Positions 34,086-45,539 of a stretch of 64,000 nt of DNA are shown here, in pieces. The position numbers and the translations under genes are program-made. Position 1 is the first letter of the stretch. Every line of letters starts with the position of its first letter. The DNA is taken from NCBI GenBank assembly GCA_002794775.1, contig NBAY01000020.1:496001-560000 (forward strand). Reading direction: 5' to 3'. A model generated the notes under the pieces. That model had not been told where the DNA came from, ran no database searches, and saw only the letters and a program-made list of their open reading frames with translations. Source of the DNA: Porodaedalea pini (Eukaryota > Basidiomycota > Agaricomycetes > Hymenochaetales > Hymenochaetaceae).

Positions 34086-34471
34086 GCTCCTCGTACGCGT
34101 GTTAGAATGGAATGCGCCGCACGTCGACTCGAGCACGTCTATGACGGACTTTCCGAATCCGATCACAATCGGGCTCGGATGCATTTGGAACGTCTTTGTC
34201 AGACGCGGAACGTCGGGAGTCGGCACCAGCGAAGAGGGGGGGGGGGAGAGGGGGCGCCTTTTTGGTCGTAACACGTCAAACAACTTCGAGTCAGCCGTGC
34301 TCACGCTACCCCGATGCACTCCGACAGGTCTTCACCTAAGCGGCCGCGGCGTCCAGGCCATAAATTATGCGACGATCCTAAAATGTTCTGTAAATCCGCT
34401 CTGTACCCTTTGTACCAAATACCAATTAAATACACTAGTGCTGCTCCTCGAAGACCGACGCTAAGAACGCT

Positions 34472-34833
34472 GTGCAGATGCTACGCTACCGAGTTTCTCA
34501 AAGCACGACGCCGCCGCCCAAGGCGAGGGAGAAGAGAATGTACAAGCAGCCAGATCAGCCTGTCGCTGCCCTGCTGTGGAGGACGTACATATGGATTTCA
34601 GTCACGTTCGGGCTGAGCGTCATGGAAACTTGGGAACAGCTTCTTGTTCGTGAGTACACCCCTCTCCCCCCCCTTCTGCTTGTCCTACACGCGCGTGTAC
34701 TTAGCAAGTCATTGTCCTGGGAGTCGTCACCGTTGCCGTGATCCTCGCGCTAATATGTGTTGGCGTTGTTCGATATCTGCCGCAGTTCGTCGTCATGTCA
34801 CTGAGTCGGACGCGATACTATTTGCTTGGGTAG
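34472..34833 (+). CDS. Serine palmitoyltransferase small subunit-like protein (100 aa)
   Basis: Two exons, 34472-34649 and 34709-34833, join across a 59-base GT-AG intron to give 100 residues. After a polar N-terminus the protein reads LLWRTYIWISVTFGLSVMET then WEQLLVLIVLGVVTVAVILA and ends YLPQFVVMSLSRTRYYLLG. The order aromatic-rich helix, Met-Glu-x-Trp-Glu, hydrophobic transmembrane segment and a -PQ- motif is that of the activating small subunits of serine palmitoyltransferase (animal SPTSSA has MLEPWE and MPQH). Such subunits bind the catalytic LCB1/LCB2 pair in the ER and raise sphingolipid synthesis. The start at 34472 is the first Met of the frame, and one at 34478 is also possible. 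The assignment is from motif memory. Confidence 0.72.
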
Positions 34834-37093
34834 ACCGGCTGCAGACGGTGTCCGTTTTGGTTTTTGCAAACGCTAGACTACCGCCACGGTTTCGGCTTTC
34901 TATAGGTATGTATACTGCTCATTCTCCCTGCTGCATGCTGACTGAATCATTTTGTACCGCGCGAGCCAGGAGTTTTTTCCATTTCATGCTTTGCTTTGCC
35001 GGATATACGTCAGTCATTATTGTCTGTATCATCACCACATAACCTTTTGCATCCCTGTTCCCTGTATTCAGTATAGTATCCTCGTCCGTCAACTCTGATT
35101 AACGACATCATTCAATTAGATCCTTCTCACCTCAAGACAACGCTCGGGGGGGGGAGGAGTTCTCGTATTTCTGTGAGTCACACCAATATGCAGGGAGACA
35201 ACGTCAACTTGAATGATTATCCCAAATCTCGGTTTGCCTTCAGCGCGCGGGGTTGCCCGTTCTCGTGGTTTACAACGCTGGTGCGTCGTGTGTGATTCGG
35301 AACACGGAAACACGTCGGCTTGGACGATAGAGGTTGGATACTGACGTGGACGGGTTGTGCTGTACAGCCCGCAAGTACTAGCGGCGACTCATCCAGAAAA
35401 ACGAAGTGAGGTCATGTGACCGTAAGGTTGCTTTGTTTTCGTTTTTGCAACCCCCTCCCCCCTTCCCCATCAAGTCGGACGGTTTTCTTCACATCCACGT
35501 CAAGGCAGAAGGCGTCTGTGAGCAAAAAGCAGAGGTTCTCCGGTAGGAGACGTCATTCATAAGGTGGGATTTCCTACAAACTGGAGCTATGACTTTTTTT
35601 TTTTTTTTTTGCTAGACCTTACATTAAAAAAGCTGGTAGTACTAGTACCCAATAATGTAGAACTCCATGTGAGTAGATTACGGTAATCGTTCTATGATGT
35701 CCCGTGTGTCGAGCTTTTGTGATTATCTATGAGCATATTAACGGGATTCAATATATATGCCAATATTACTGTAATGTCGGTCATCAGCATGGCTCGTTGG
35801 AAATGAAAATCATCCTGACCACGCCGCGTGCGAAAGACGTAGATTTCAGATCGAGCGGAAGCAAAGACTCGGAGCCGGACAGGCTTCGAAGAGAAACGAG
35901 GGGATTTGCAGAGGCGGTGCGCGAGGCTGTCGGGCGCTAGCTATAGTTATTGGCCAATGTTTATCGTTAGATGCTGGAGTGACTTTGCGCGGTCCAAACT
36001 GGCTGGTTGAATGGGAGTCCAATATTCTGATACCGAACATGAGAGAGAAAGTTTTCCGTAACACGCAAGGTAACATTTACGAGGAGAGTAGTTATCGCCG
36101 TAAGTGGCTAAATAACGTTTAGACGTCCGAGCGCTATTTGACATACGCACATGGCATGCTGTTGAGTAAATTGACGACAACAGTGGTGCATGACAAGCAC
36201 GCGTACGGCGTGAAACAGTTCCCAGATGCAGACAAGTTTGGTATTCGAGCTCCGCTCGAAAAACAAATGCGCGACCGGGATCATGTGTGGTTTCTTGACA
36301 GCTTGCTATCTTCACGGTCAAGTCTCCTAATTCGTCTCCCAACTGTATTCAGATCTGGAACTCAATATTAATGCTAGCGCCGCCGCGTGATGAGTCGTAT
36401 TCAATTGATGCGCCACATGTGCGTGTGCTTGTGTCTCAACACCGTCGTCACCGGATTCGCCTACCACAGCCTTCTCATTCTTCCCTGGATCGATATTAAT
36501 CCCTTCAGAGCAAAGTCTCTTGTTGTAAGGCTGTCTTCTGAATATCGGAGACGTGCAAGTTCCGGGCAGAGGTTCCTGTCCTTCCCACAACGACTCTATT
36601 CGCCTTCTCCAAATTTTACGGTGTCTGACGCGCCCACTCAGAGTCATCGCACCGATGCAGCCGCGTTTCGGGGCATCGCTCTCCGTTCACGAGACGCTTC
36701 TGTGCGACGAACGCTCATCGACGATTGGACAGAAATGGGTAGATGATGGAATGGGGAGTCGTCAAATGCGGGTCTAAGTCCTAAATGTGTATCAAAGGTG
36801 CAGAGAAAGCTCGCCTCGTGGGATGCTATGACATGATTCAGACATGCACATTGAACTCCACATCAAACATTTCCACACTTCCTCACTTCTTGCGTCCTTT
36901 GCATCTGAAAATCTCGTGGAAGAAGTCCTGCCCACGCTACGCGCTTCATACATAACCCTTTTTGGGCACTATCTATAAGATGTGCCACCTTCTGCCCCTT
37001 CAACTCCCACCTTGCACCTTGGCCCCCACTGTCTGAGTAGCGGGGGGAGCGACAACGACAACTCTGAAGTTGCTTACCGTTCCACTAGTCACG
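34834..37093. other. Intergenic region of 2.2 kb, no gene recognised
   Basis: Several open frames of 60-130 codons (for example 35947-36342 minus, 36387-36746 plus) overlap on opposite strands and show no motif or splice logic. A run of 19-20 T residues lies near 35588-35610 and a G run near 35145-35153. The last 100 bases are pyrimidine-rich, as usual before fungal start codons. Confidence 0.45.
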
Positions 37094-37994
37094 ATGAACG
37101 GTGCATTTCGCTCTGTTGCTTTGCTGCTGTCAACCGCGTTTGGCATAATTGGCATGTCTGTCGGAATCAACGCGTTGGTCAAGTGCGTATCTCAACTGTG
37201 CTTTGCACGATCGTTCGCGTATTCATGTCCTTATAGATCGAACGACTTGAAGAGCTTCGTCAAGTCCCATGCGCCGACAGGGGTCACCGTGAACCTCACC
37301 ACTCACGGTCAGTCGTCCATTAATATTGTTCTCTATCGTCATATATAGAAAAAAACTCACAAACGATCTCGTGAATAGATATCTTCGACTCGGGTGTAGT
37401 GGTCACCGTCGGCTCGGCCCTCCTGGCTCTCACGTCTGCGATAACCCTGCTTTTCACCGCTTTCCGCCCGCACTCGCGCAAACCCCACCGCATCGCGTCG
37501 CTCCTCCATTTTTTCTGGGCGCTGTGGATCTTCGCGTCCCTGGTCGCGTACGACGTCATCGCGCGCAACAGGCAGGCGAAGGTCACGGCGTTCCTGGGCG
37601 GCTCCCAGCTCCCCGACAGCATCGTGCAGGCGCAAGAACAGGCGTTGGGCGTGACGCCTGTGTATTGGAACCATCACTACCGTATGTGTTTTTTTTTTTT
37701 CTTTCTTTCTTTCTGACATTTAGGGAACATGGTATGCTGATTCCGAGAATAGTCCGACTCCTGGCTATCCTCCCGTGGTTCGCCTTCCTGTTCGGCGTCA
37801 CCGCAGGCGTGGCGCTCCTTCGCGCGTCGAACACCGCGTCGGACACAACGCACCTCTCTGCTTCGCGGGACGCTGCCGCCGCCGGTGTGGGCGAGACGGG
37901 CCGCGATGAGAAGGAGGCGCGGAGGAACGAGGTGGAGCCCGGGAAGATGAGTTCGGAGAAGCGCGATTCGGTCTATATGCGCGATAATGTGTGA
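37094..37994 (+). CDS. Multi-span membrane protein of unknown function (234 aa)
   Basis: Four exons, 37094-37182, 37237-37307, 37379-37681 and 37753-37994, join in frame to 234 residues. The first hydrophobic stretch (ALLLSTAFGIIGMSVGINAL) follows the start Met closely. Others are VVTVGSALLALTSAITLLFT, LLHFFWALWIFASLVAYDV and LLAILPWFAFLFGVTAGVAL, giving four membrane segments. The C-terminal ~60 residues are hydrophilic and charged and probably cytosolic. The layout is like MARVEL-type or other tetraspan fungal plasma-membrane proteins, but I cannot name the family. The last acceptor lies at 37752; an earlier AG (37723) would give an immediate stop. Confidence 0.8.
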
Positions 37995-38243
37995 GGTTTG
38001 AGCCACTAAGGTTATTATTTCTCGGTTGTGGATTTTTCTTTTTCTTTTTTTTTTTTCTTATTGTTACTTCAAAGTGATATTACACAAGAGAGGGGTGTCC
38101 CGATTATGGATATGATTAATTTTTTCTCGATGTGCCGTGGTTTATCGCGTTCGCGAGATATGAGAATCGAGATGGTTCGCATTACCTTGAGATGCTAATA
38201 TTAATCCATGTAGTACGCGATTTGCAACGAGCCGCAGAGAGCG

Positions 38244-39046
38244 GCTTTGTGTAAATTGTAAAGCGCGCACGTGCATGTCACGTGAAGTGAGCGCGTCGAG
38301 CCAGTGTCGATTGATGTGCTATTTTCTCTGTGAATTCTGCACAGTACCTGCTCATTAGTACTCAAGGCATGTTCTCAGGAGAAAATATGTAAATAGAGCA
38401 ATAAATTGACTGTGTAGTGGTGAGATCACAAGTGCAGCTGTCTGTTCTCTCAACATTTCCACTGAGATTCAAAATTATGGCTCCTACTCTACATATTCTT
38501 TCCTGTACTGTATTAGTATATGACTATATCAACATCTCCTGAAAGTTTGAAGCCAATCCATTCAGTATTGATGGTCCAGCAGCAAGATTTGTGTTCCACT
38601 TCAAGCTCTTTCCACCCTCCTTTTCTCACAACAGGTTTTGCAGAGTAGAACACAAATCTTGCTGCTGCACCATGAATACTGAATGGATTGGCTTCAAACT
38701 TTCAGGAGATGTTGATATAGTCATATACTTAATTTACAGTTACAGGAAAGAATTTTATAGGTAGATGTAGGGGAGCCATAATTTTTGAATCTCAGTGGAA
38801 ATGGGTGAGAGAACAGACCAGCTGCACTTCTTTGATCTCCGCCCACCTACACAGTAAATTTATTGCTCCATATTTTACATATTTATTCTCCTGAGAACCG
38901 TGCCTTTTTTTTGAGTACTTAATGAGCAGGTTCTGTGCAGAATTCACAGAGAAAATAGGCATTCATTCTAATTTTTCGACACTTTGGCTCTGACGCGGCT
39001 CACTTCACGTGACATGCACGTGTCGCAGGACTTATGAAAATGGCTG
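38244..39046. mobile_element. Foldback element, copy 2
   Basis: This stretch is a diverged copy of the element at 4538-5388. It has the same subterminal ACGTGCATGTCACGTGA, the same arm words (GAAAGTTTGAAGCCAATCCATTCAGTAT, CCACTGAGATTCAAA-ATTATGG) and a central loop. The right end reads GGACTTATGAAAATGGCTG followed by TA. The left arm carries many small deletions and its terminal ~26 bases are degraded. Confidence 0.85.
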
Positions 39047-39559
39047 TATTGGCTTTGCGTCGATCGCCGTCGATCATTTTTTGCTCGTTCATTCTCGTAC
39101 TGCAGCTATTTAACTTTGAACATTGACTCCCTGATATGAACAGATGATATATGGTAATGTCAAGGATGAGTAGAGCTGAATAATCTCGGGGATTTCTGGT
39201 CGTAAGTCGTGACAGATAAATTGAGATTGAGATTGAGATTGGCGTTCCATCGGCGACTGCGGAAGAATATGAATGTCTCGGACGACGGGCGAGCGGACTC
39301 AATTTAAACAAGCTTAAGACAGTACTAGTACTAGTTGAGCCAGCACTACGCGCTTATTTAAGGACGCCGAGGATGGAGAGCTTTGGAAGAACAGAACAAA
39401 TGGAAACGATACGCCGTGAACTCAAGACAACACGAAAAGCGAGACCCAATCCCTCTCGATATCTATTGTACGCGGATAACTCGAACACACAGGCATTCAT
39501 TGTTAAACGGATAAATTTGGTTCCGAAGTGAGTGAGACACGGAAGACGTGCCTGTGTGC

Positions 39560-39567
39560 TATAAAAG
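39560..39567 (+). promoter_or_regulatory. Candidate TATA box
   Basis: TATAAAAG lies about 104 bases before the ATG at 39671, followed by a C-rich leader with CACACACA and CACCACCAC runs. Position and sequence suit a core promoter. Confidence 0.55.
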
Positions 39568-39670
39568 TAGGCTTTGGTCTCCCCCCTCATGCATCTCTAC
39601 ACCCCCTTCATCGCACACACACGCACACACACTCATCACCACCACCACCACCTCGATTCAAGTTCACACG

Positions 39671-40983
39671 ATGTGCACTACGTGGTACCTCTCGATGCCT
39701 GTCGGCACGATATTCGCCTTCCGCGTCAACGCGCAGGCGACGCTCGGGCATCTCCACGATGCCGAGCTTGACACGCAGCTCTCCGCCGAAGACGCGGAGC
39801 GCAAGACGTTGGTCGGATACGTCCGAGACGTAAGTAGTAAAAAAAACATTCTTGCATTGTTAGCATGGCTACACGCATTAAGATACTTGCTCACTCTGAC
39901 CCTCATCTCCGCAGGTTTCGCCCAACGGGCTCGACATCGGATTGCTAGTCTCGGAGGCGCACGCGTACGACGGAAGCGCCCCGATCGACCCCTTCACCCG
40001 GCCATTCGGAAAGGCCTCGCGGTGCATACTGAGACCAACGACGCTCCTGCGGCTACCGCCCCGCGCGCGCGCCGCCACTCGCACCCTTTGCTCAACGCGC
40101 CGCACCCGCTCTTCGGCGGTGCCGCCGCCTCCTCCCGCAATCCGTTCTCCTCCATCACCGCGCTGCCCGTCCTGCAACCAAAACTGCAGATGAAGGGCAC
40201 GGGGAGCGAGGGCTTCCTCGCCGCGCTCGCCACCCACGCGCCGTCGCTCCACCCAACGGCGGCCCTGCCCGCGTCCTGGGGCCGCGCGTTCGCCTACCGT
40301 CCTAATCTCGGGAAAACGCGCGTCGGAACCGGCAAAGCGGATGCGGATGCGCGCAGCAGCATGCACCTTAGCGGTCAAGACGACTGCGGCGCACTGCGCG
40401 TCCCGCTCGGCGCGCGCCACCGCCTCGTCGTTGGGGGCTACTCCGCCAAAGCGTCGCGGCGCGCCCGCAGACGCGCTTTTCGCGCAGGGAGATCGCGCGT
40501 GCGGAGCGCGTTATGGACGGGCTGAGGGAGGAGGAGGAAGAGGAGAGAGAGGAGCGGGCAAGGGAGCGGGAGATGTACGGGTATGACACGCCAACGACGA
40601 CGACGACGTCGTCGTCGTCGCCTACCTCCACTTCAAGCTCGGGAACGAGTAGCGTCGGATTCGGAGGCGAGGACAGCTCGCGCTCCTCGCTGTCCGAGGG
40701 ATCCTCCTCGTCGACCGACCTCGGCGATAACAGCAAACCCAGCGATGCGCGCGCCTCCGAGTCGCCGCGCGTGCTCCCGATCGTCATTGATATCATCCTG
40801 GACCTCGAGTCGGTGGCCTCGCTGCCCGCGTCGCCCGAAGAGTTCGAGCAGGCGATCGCGCGCCTTGAGAGGATGGAGCGCGGCGCTCGGAGGCGGATCG
40901 GGGACAGCATTGATGAGTGGACTGCCGTCTTGAAAGAGGACGGAGACAAGTGGAAGACAGGTGAGGCTGAGTTCGCGGTGTAG
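39671..40983 (+). CDS. GC-rich hypothetical protein with low-complexity regions, frame uncertain
   Basis: Exon 1 (39671-39829) encodes MCTTWYLSMPVGTIFAFRVN and AELDTQLSAEDAERKTLVGY and joins through a GT-AG intron (39830-39914) to VSPNGLDIGLLVSEAHAYDG. Soon afterwards, near 40000, the most protein-like frame changes, and it changes again near 40440-40510. The last part, 40513-40983, has a run of Glu/Arg, a Thr/Ser tract encoded by ACG and TCG repeats, and a helical C-terminus with LPASPEEFEQAIARLERMER. No domain is recognised. Either unseen introns, sequence errors in this very GC-rich DNA, or real frameshifts explain the jumps. The TATA box and clean first intron support an expressed gene. 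Confidence 0.5.
40590..40618. repeat. (CGA)n/(TCG)n palindromic trinucleotide tract
   Basis: CGACGACGACGACG runs directly into TCGTCGTCGTCG, a near-perfect palindrome. Within the hypothetical gene it encodes Thr then Ser homopolymers. Confidence 0.9.
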
Positions 40984-41059
40984 ACTCTTGCATTTTGTAC
41001 ACTCCGTTTTTCGCTGCGTATACCTATGATACCATCTTATATGTTCGTCCAGCTGTTGA

Positions 41060-41265
41060 TTGATTTGAAAGAACCAAGAAGGGGAATGTCTTCAAATGCA
41101 GACGTTAGTGTCAAAGGATAAGTTTAAAGCCCAATCGGTAATATTGATCCAGATGTAATGCCAGTGCCGAGTGCTCGCGTCAGATGAAACCAGTAGAGCT
41201 CAGTTCCCAAAAGAAAGGTACCGCCTTGGAAGCAACATTGGTGTATTGCTTGCTTCAAATCCTGA
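41060..41265. repeat. Segment repeated at about 49375-49585
   Basis: Shared words in order include TCTTCAAATGCAGA/GGCTTCAAATGCAGA, TGTCAAAGGATA, CAGATGTA, and GCGTCAGATGAAA. The two copies bracket the tandem OYE array and its satellite DNA and lie in direct orientation. Confidence 0.75.
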
Positions 41266-41729
41266 CTGGAAGTCCACATTTTGAAAGCATCTGACGCCAT
41301 AGAAGCCCTCGAAGTACCTCGAGGATTTCTTCGTGGGTGCGTGAATGCGCGGTTTGGAAGTGGATACTATGATAGACCTTCGCCCGGGACCTGCACGCGC
41401 GGATCGCAAGGTCGGACAGCGGGATGCCGGATGCGGATACGAAGGGATACGGTCCGCTCGGGTTCTTTGGCGAGACTGCGCGTCACTCCAGACACCCTAT
41501 ACATGATCGTAGCCACCAGCCTTTGCGGTGATGGAGGTACCCTCGGTAACGAGGAGAGAACTGGGGATGCTCGCGCGTTGGGTGCAATAGTCCATCTTGA
41601 CGTCTGTAGGGACATGCGTGTCATCGGCACTGGAACGCATAAGGGGGCGCAAGAACCACCCGATGAGGGAGGTCGAATTTTCTGACGCGAATGGACCGAC
41701 TGGAAGAGATTTGTACTTGCGTGAGTCAT
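41200..41729 (-). pseudogene. Old yellow enzyme relic (internally deleted)
   Basis: The copy starts at ATG 41729 with ASTNLFQ, a variant of the GAKLFQP start of its paralogues. The remainder of exon 1 is present in shifted frames (THVPTDV, TQRASIP). Near 41470 exon 1 passes straight into exon 2 sequence (PKNP-GPYPFVSAS), so the intron and the beginning of exon 2 are deleted. The similarity fades after THEEILE near 41320. A run of a dozen G residues lies just upstream at about 41799-41811. Confidence 0.8.
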
Positions 41730-42457
41730 CTGTAAACGATGTCGAGTATCGAGTGATGTCTCTTCGCGTGATGCTTGCCTTTAAGACTTTCCCGACCGGG
41801 GGGGGGGGGGGTTAATCGGGTATCGTGTATGGATGTCAATAGTTCTCGGTGACAAAGTCATCAATCCTATAGACTGATGACATCGGGGAACGATGAACGA
41901 GAGCAAAGACAGCATTATATTATTAACTCGTGCGAAAGAGTGATTTTTTTTTCAGACTAGTACTCAAACAAAACTCGGAGATCGGCCAAGTGGGTTTGAT
42001 TCCGCGCGAAGATAGTGCAATTATTCTATGTCCGACCTTATACCTGTCAACTCTGTAGAGATAGGATTATGAATAGTAGAGCACCCACCTTGGTCACTCG
42101 TTCTTGAAGTCCAGGTCGAAGATATCGCTAAATCGCGCCACGACGCTTCTTGTCGCCCCGAACTTCTAGAAAACCGCGGCCGCATGTCTCCTGCCAGTCC
42201 CTACCGGGGAGCTCTACTATCTGAAAGCTGAAGATGGCCTGTGCACTGGATGCACACGGAGACCCTGTTCCTCGATCTGTCTTCCAAATTCCCTCTGTGT
42301 TGAACGCAGCTCCGGTACAAGTCTGGCGAGCTCGGCGAATGTATGATTCTACCCATTCGAGTAATTCCGAGCAAAACCACACAACAAAGGAAGATTATGT
42401 AATGGATAGCTCGAAAATCTATATTCCTGCCAAAGTCTAAAAAAATACGAAAGCTAT
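41730..42457. other. Spacer in the OYE array, partly duplicated at 45310-45530
   Basis: 41815-42005 resembles 45315-45515 (CCTATAGACTG, GGGAACGATGA, CTCGGAGATCGGCCAAGTGG). No gene is recognised. Confidence 0.65.
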
Positions 42458-43833
42458 CTAAAGGTTAGCATGCGCGCGCTCGTCCCTCTTCGCCTTGTAG
42501 AGTGCCTCCGTCTCCGCATCGGCAAATGCATAATCGATATATCCCTCCGGTGTACCAGGCGTGTAAAACTTTGTGCGGTCGTACGGAGTGAATGGAATGT
42601 CGTTCTTAATCCGCGCCGGAAGATCGGGCTGGAATATAAAACGTCAGTAAACAAATGGAAGGATTGAAAATGCGTTGACGTACGTTGGAAATATAGTATC
42701 GTCCGAAGACGATGAGATCGCCCTTCTCCTCTGCGTCTGCGAGAGCGGATTCAGCTGTGTATCCGCCCGCGCTCAGATACACCGAGCCGTTCTTCTCGCT
42801 GTCGGGCCCGTTCCAAATGGCGCGAAGGAAGTCGTTCGACTCACCAGCGAGTGCCGTACGGTCGAACATACCTGCAACGCGCGGCTCGGCGACGTGCAGG
42901 TACGCAAAGCGGGGGTAGGCCTCGCGGATGCGGCTGACGAGGTACGCAAAGGTGGGCTGCGGGTGCTCCATGTGCATCCCTGTCATCATCCCAAAGCAGG
43001 TTAGAAAAGGAATGAAGAAAACAGTCGTAGAAGCTTAGGAGCTTGCCTTGGACAGTGTTGAATGGACTGAGCCGAATGGAGGTCCTCTCCTCGCCAACAA
43101 CGCTCACGATCTTCTTGATGGACTCGAGCGCGAAACGCGAACGGTTCTCGATACTCCCACCCCACTGGTCTGTGCGTCTATTGCACGTATCCTGCAAGAA
43201 TTGATCAATGAGGTAGCCGTGTGCGCCGTGGATCTCGACGCCGTCGAATCCTGCACGGTGCACCGCGTTATGTGCAGCTTGGCCGAAGAGCTCAATATAC
43301 TCGAGAATCTCATCATGCATGAGCGGACGCGGGGGAGGGGCGTCCTGGCGATCGGGAAGCGGGACGTCGGATGAGGATACATATGGATACGGCCCTCCTG
43401 GATTCTTAGGAGAATCGGGTAATGCAATATTAGCAGGATCAGCTGTACGTCCGAGTTGCCAGAGCTGCATGAAGATATATGACCCCTGCGCGTGGACGGC
43501 ATCGGTCACCTAAACATTCTCTGTTAGCAAATGTCAAACCTGAAATGGCTAGCTATACGCGCATACCTTCTTCCAAGCCTTGACCTGCGCGTCGCTCCAT
43601 ATACCCGGCGCATAATCGTAACCACCCGCCTTCGCGGCAATAACCGCTGCCTCCGAGATGAGAAGAGAGCCAGGGACGCTCGCGCGCTGCGCATAGTAAT
43701 CCGCCATAATATCCGTCGGAACGTGAGCCTCGTCCGCACGGAAACGCGTGAGCGGCGCGAGCACGACGCGGTGCGCGAGCTGGAGGTTCCCTACGCGAAT
43801 AGGTTGAAAGAGTTTCGCGCCTGATTGCGGCAT
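42458..43833 (-). CDS. Old yellow enzyme, intact copy B (398 aa)
   Basis: Four exons, 43833-43567, 43509-43047, 42979-42684 and 42628-42458, total 1197 bases and keep frame to TAG. Motifs: [68 protein letters not shown], the active site [16 protein letters not shown] with both His residues and the Tyr proton donor, [56 protein letters not shown] and PARIKNDIPFTPYDR. Intron 2 (42980-43046) begins GC rather than GT, while the relic at 45.6 kb keeps GT at the same place, so this copy probably uses a GC-AG intron. It sits in a tandem array whose other members are broken. Confidence 0.93.
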
Positions 43834-44179
43834 CTGAGATGAAGATGAGAGATAAAGAGGTAAAGGGGTAAATTAAAGAAGTATGTATCTCCTTCACAAC
43901 AGCACACATCCTTTTAAAGGCGAATCGAACCTCGCCTTCCACTCTAACCTCTACAGCTCTTACTCATCTATGCTCTTACTCATCTATTTTTCTAAGCTGA
44001 CAAAACATATGAGAGCAGAGCACGCAAGCAATCAGAGAACTTACGACCGGATGCAAAAATACCAGCTGAAGTCCCGGCTTTGCAGTGCTTAGATCCATCC
44101 CGGCTATGTCAGCCGATATAAGCCTGTTAATCATAAAGAACTCGTTGAAACTGTCTCACCCTTGTTGAACCACCAGCGA

Positions 44180-44372
44180 CGGCTATCCTTGGATTATGGT
44201 ACCGTCAGCATTGGTATTGCCAACATCGAACAACCCGGGGTAACCGAAACGATCCGGTACATTCGGGCCATTGAGCTTGGAAGCTCTCTCAAGAACGCCG
44301 AGCTGCCTACTAAATGCGGTGTGCTTCTCATCAGTCAACCCCGTGTTTCGATAAACCATCACTCCGAAACTA
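44180..44372 (-). pseudogene. TauD/TfdA-type dioxygenase fragment
   Basis: A minus-strand segment reads SFGVMVYRNTGLTDEKHTAF, then SRQLGVLER and FGYPGLFDVGNTNADGTII. This resembles the N-terminal part of alpha-ketoglutarate-dependent dioxygenases of the TfdA family (YGVLVFRNTGL...FS-QLGELE...LFDISN). The metal-binding HxD region is absent and a stop follows. It directly abuts the 3' side of an OYE relic at about 44395. Confidence 0.68.
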
Positions 44373-44387
44373 ACAAATTGAAGCAAG

Positions 44388-45316
44388 TCAGTGGTACACA
44401 GAACCATTCTTCTCGCTGTTGGGCCCTTTCCAGATGGCACGCAAAAAGCCAGTCGACTCGCCTGGGTGCACTGTACGATCATCAACACCCGACACACGCG
44501 GCTCAGCTCCGTGGAGGTACGCAAAGCGGGGATACGCCTCACGGATACGGCTGACCAGGTACGTAAGAGTGGGTTGCGGGTGCTCCATGCCCATGTCGTG
44601 GAACGTGCCGAAAGGACCTAGACGAAGCGCCGTCCTCTCCTCTCCCACCACGCTGGCTATCTTCTTGATGACTTCGAGCACGAAGTGCGTGCGGTTCTCG
44701 ATGCTGCCGCCCCACTGGTCTGTGCGCTTGTTCGACATGTCCTGCGTGAACTGATCGACGAGGTAGCCTCCTGTTCCATGGATCTCGACGCCGTCGAAGC
44801 CCGCACGGAACACTGCGTTATGTGCCGCCATGCTGAAGAGCTCGATGTACTCGAGGATTTCTTCGTGGGTGAGCAGACGCGGCTTGGTATCTTCACCCGG
44901 ACCTGCATGCGGGACCCCGAAGTCAGAAAGAGGGACGTCGGACGCGGACACGAAGGGACGCGGTCCGCCTGGGTTCTCTGGCGAGTGAGGAAGTCAGGCA
45001 AAGCGCAGCGGCCTAGCGGCCAGAGCTGCATGAAGATGTGCGAGCCCTGTGCATGAACAGCATCGACAATCTAGCTCATCTCTTCAGTGACATGTCTAGA
45101 GCCGGTAGGAAACTTCATTCATACCTTCTTCCAACCCTCTGTCTGCGCGTCGCTCCAGATACCCGGTACATTGGCGTAGCCACCAGCTTTCGCGGCGATG
45201 AAGGTACCCTCGGTGGTGAGGAGAGAACCAGGGATGCTCGCGCGTTGGGTGTAATAGTCCATCATGATTTCCGTCGGGATATGCACATCATCGGCACAGA
45301 AACGCGTGAGGGGTAA
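44388..45316 (-). pseudogene. Old yellow enzyme relic, 5' and 3' truncated, lacks intron 2
   Basis: It begins inside exon 1 at LTRFCADDVHIPTEIMMDYY near 45313, so the first ~27 residues are missing. Exon 2 shifts frame after GSHIFMQLWPLGR near 45000, then regains sense at MSASDVPL. EIHGTGGYLVDQFTQDMSNK has Gly where the second active-site His should be. Sequence passes without intron through GTFHDMGMEHPQPTL, as in OYE pseudogene 2. It ends after NGSVY at about 44393, where dioxygenase-like sequence begins. Confidence 0.88.
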
Positions 45317-45539
45317 TCGAGCATCACGTACGAATGTCTATAGTTCTTGCTAATAGACGTGCGGTGACAAACTCGTTAACCCTATAGACTGCTGAGAAGG
45401 GGAAACGATGATTGAGTAAAGCAGCATTACTAATTCATGCCAAAGTATGATTTGTTTTCAGACTCAAACAGAGCTCGGAGATCGGCCATACGTCTCGGCC
45501 AAGTGGTTTGATTCCGTGTCATCACCCCAGACTAGGTTA

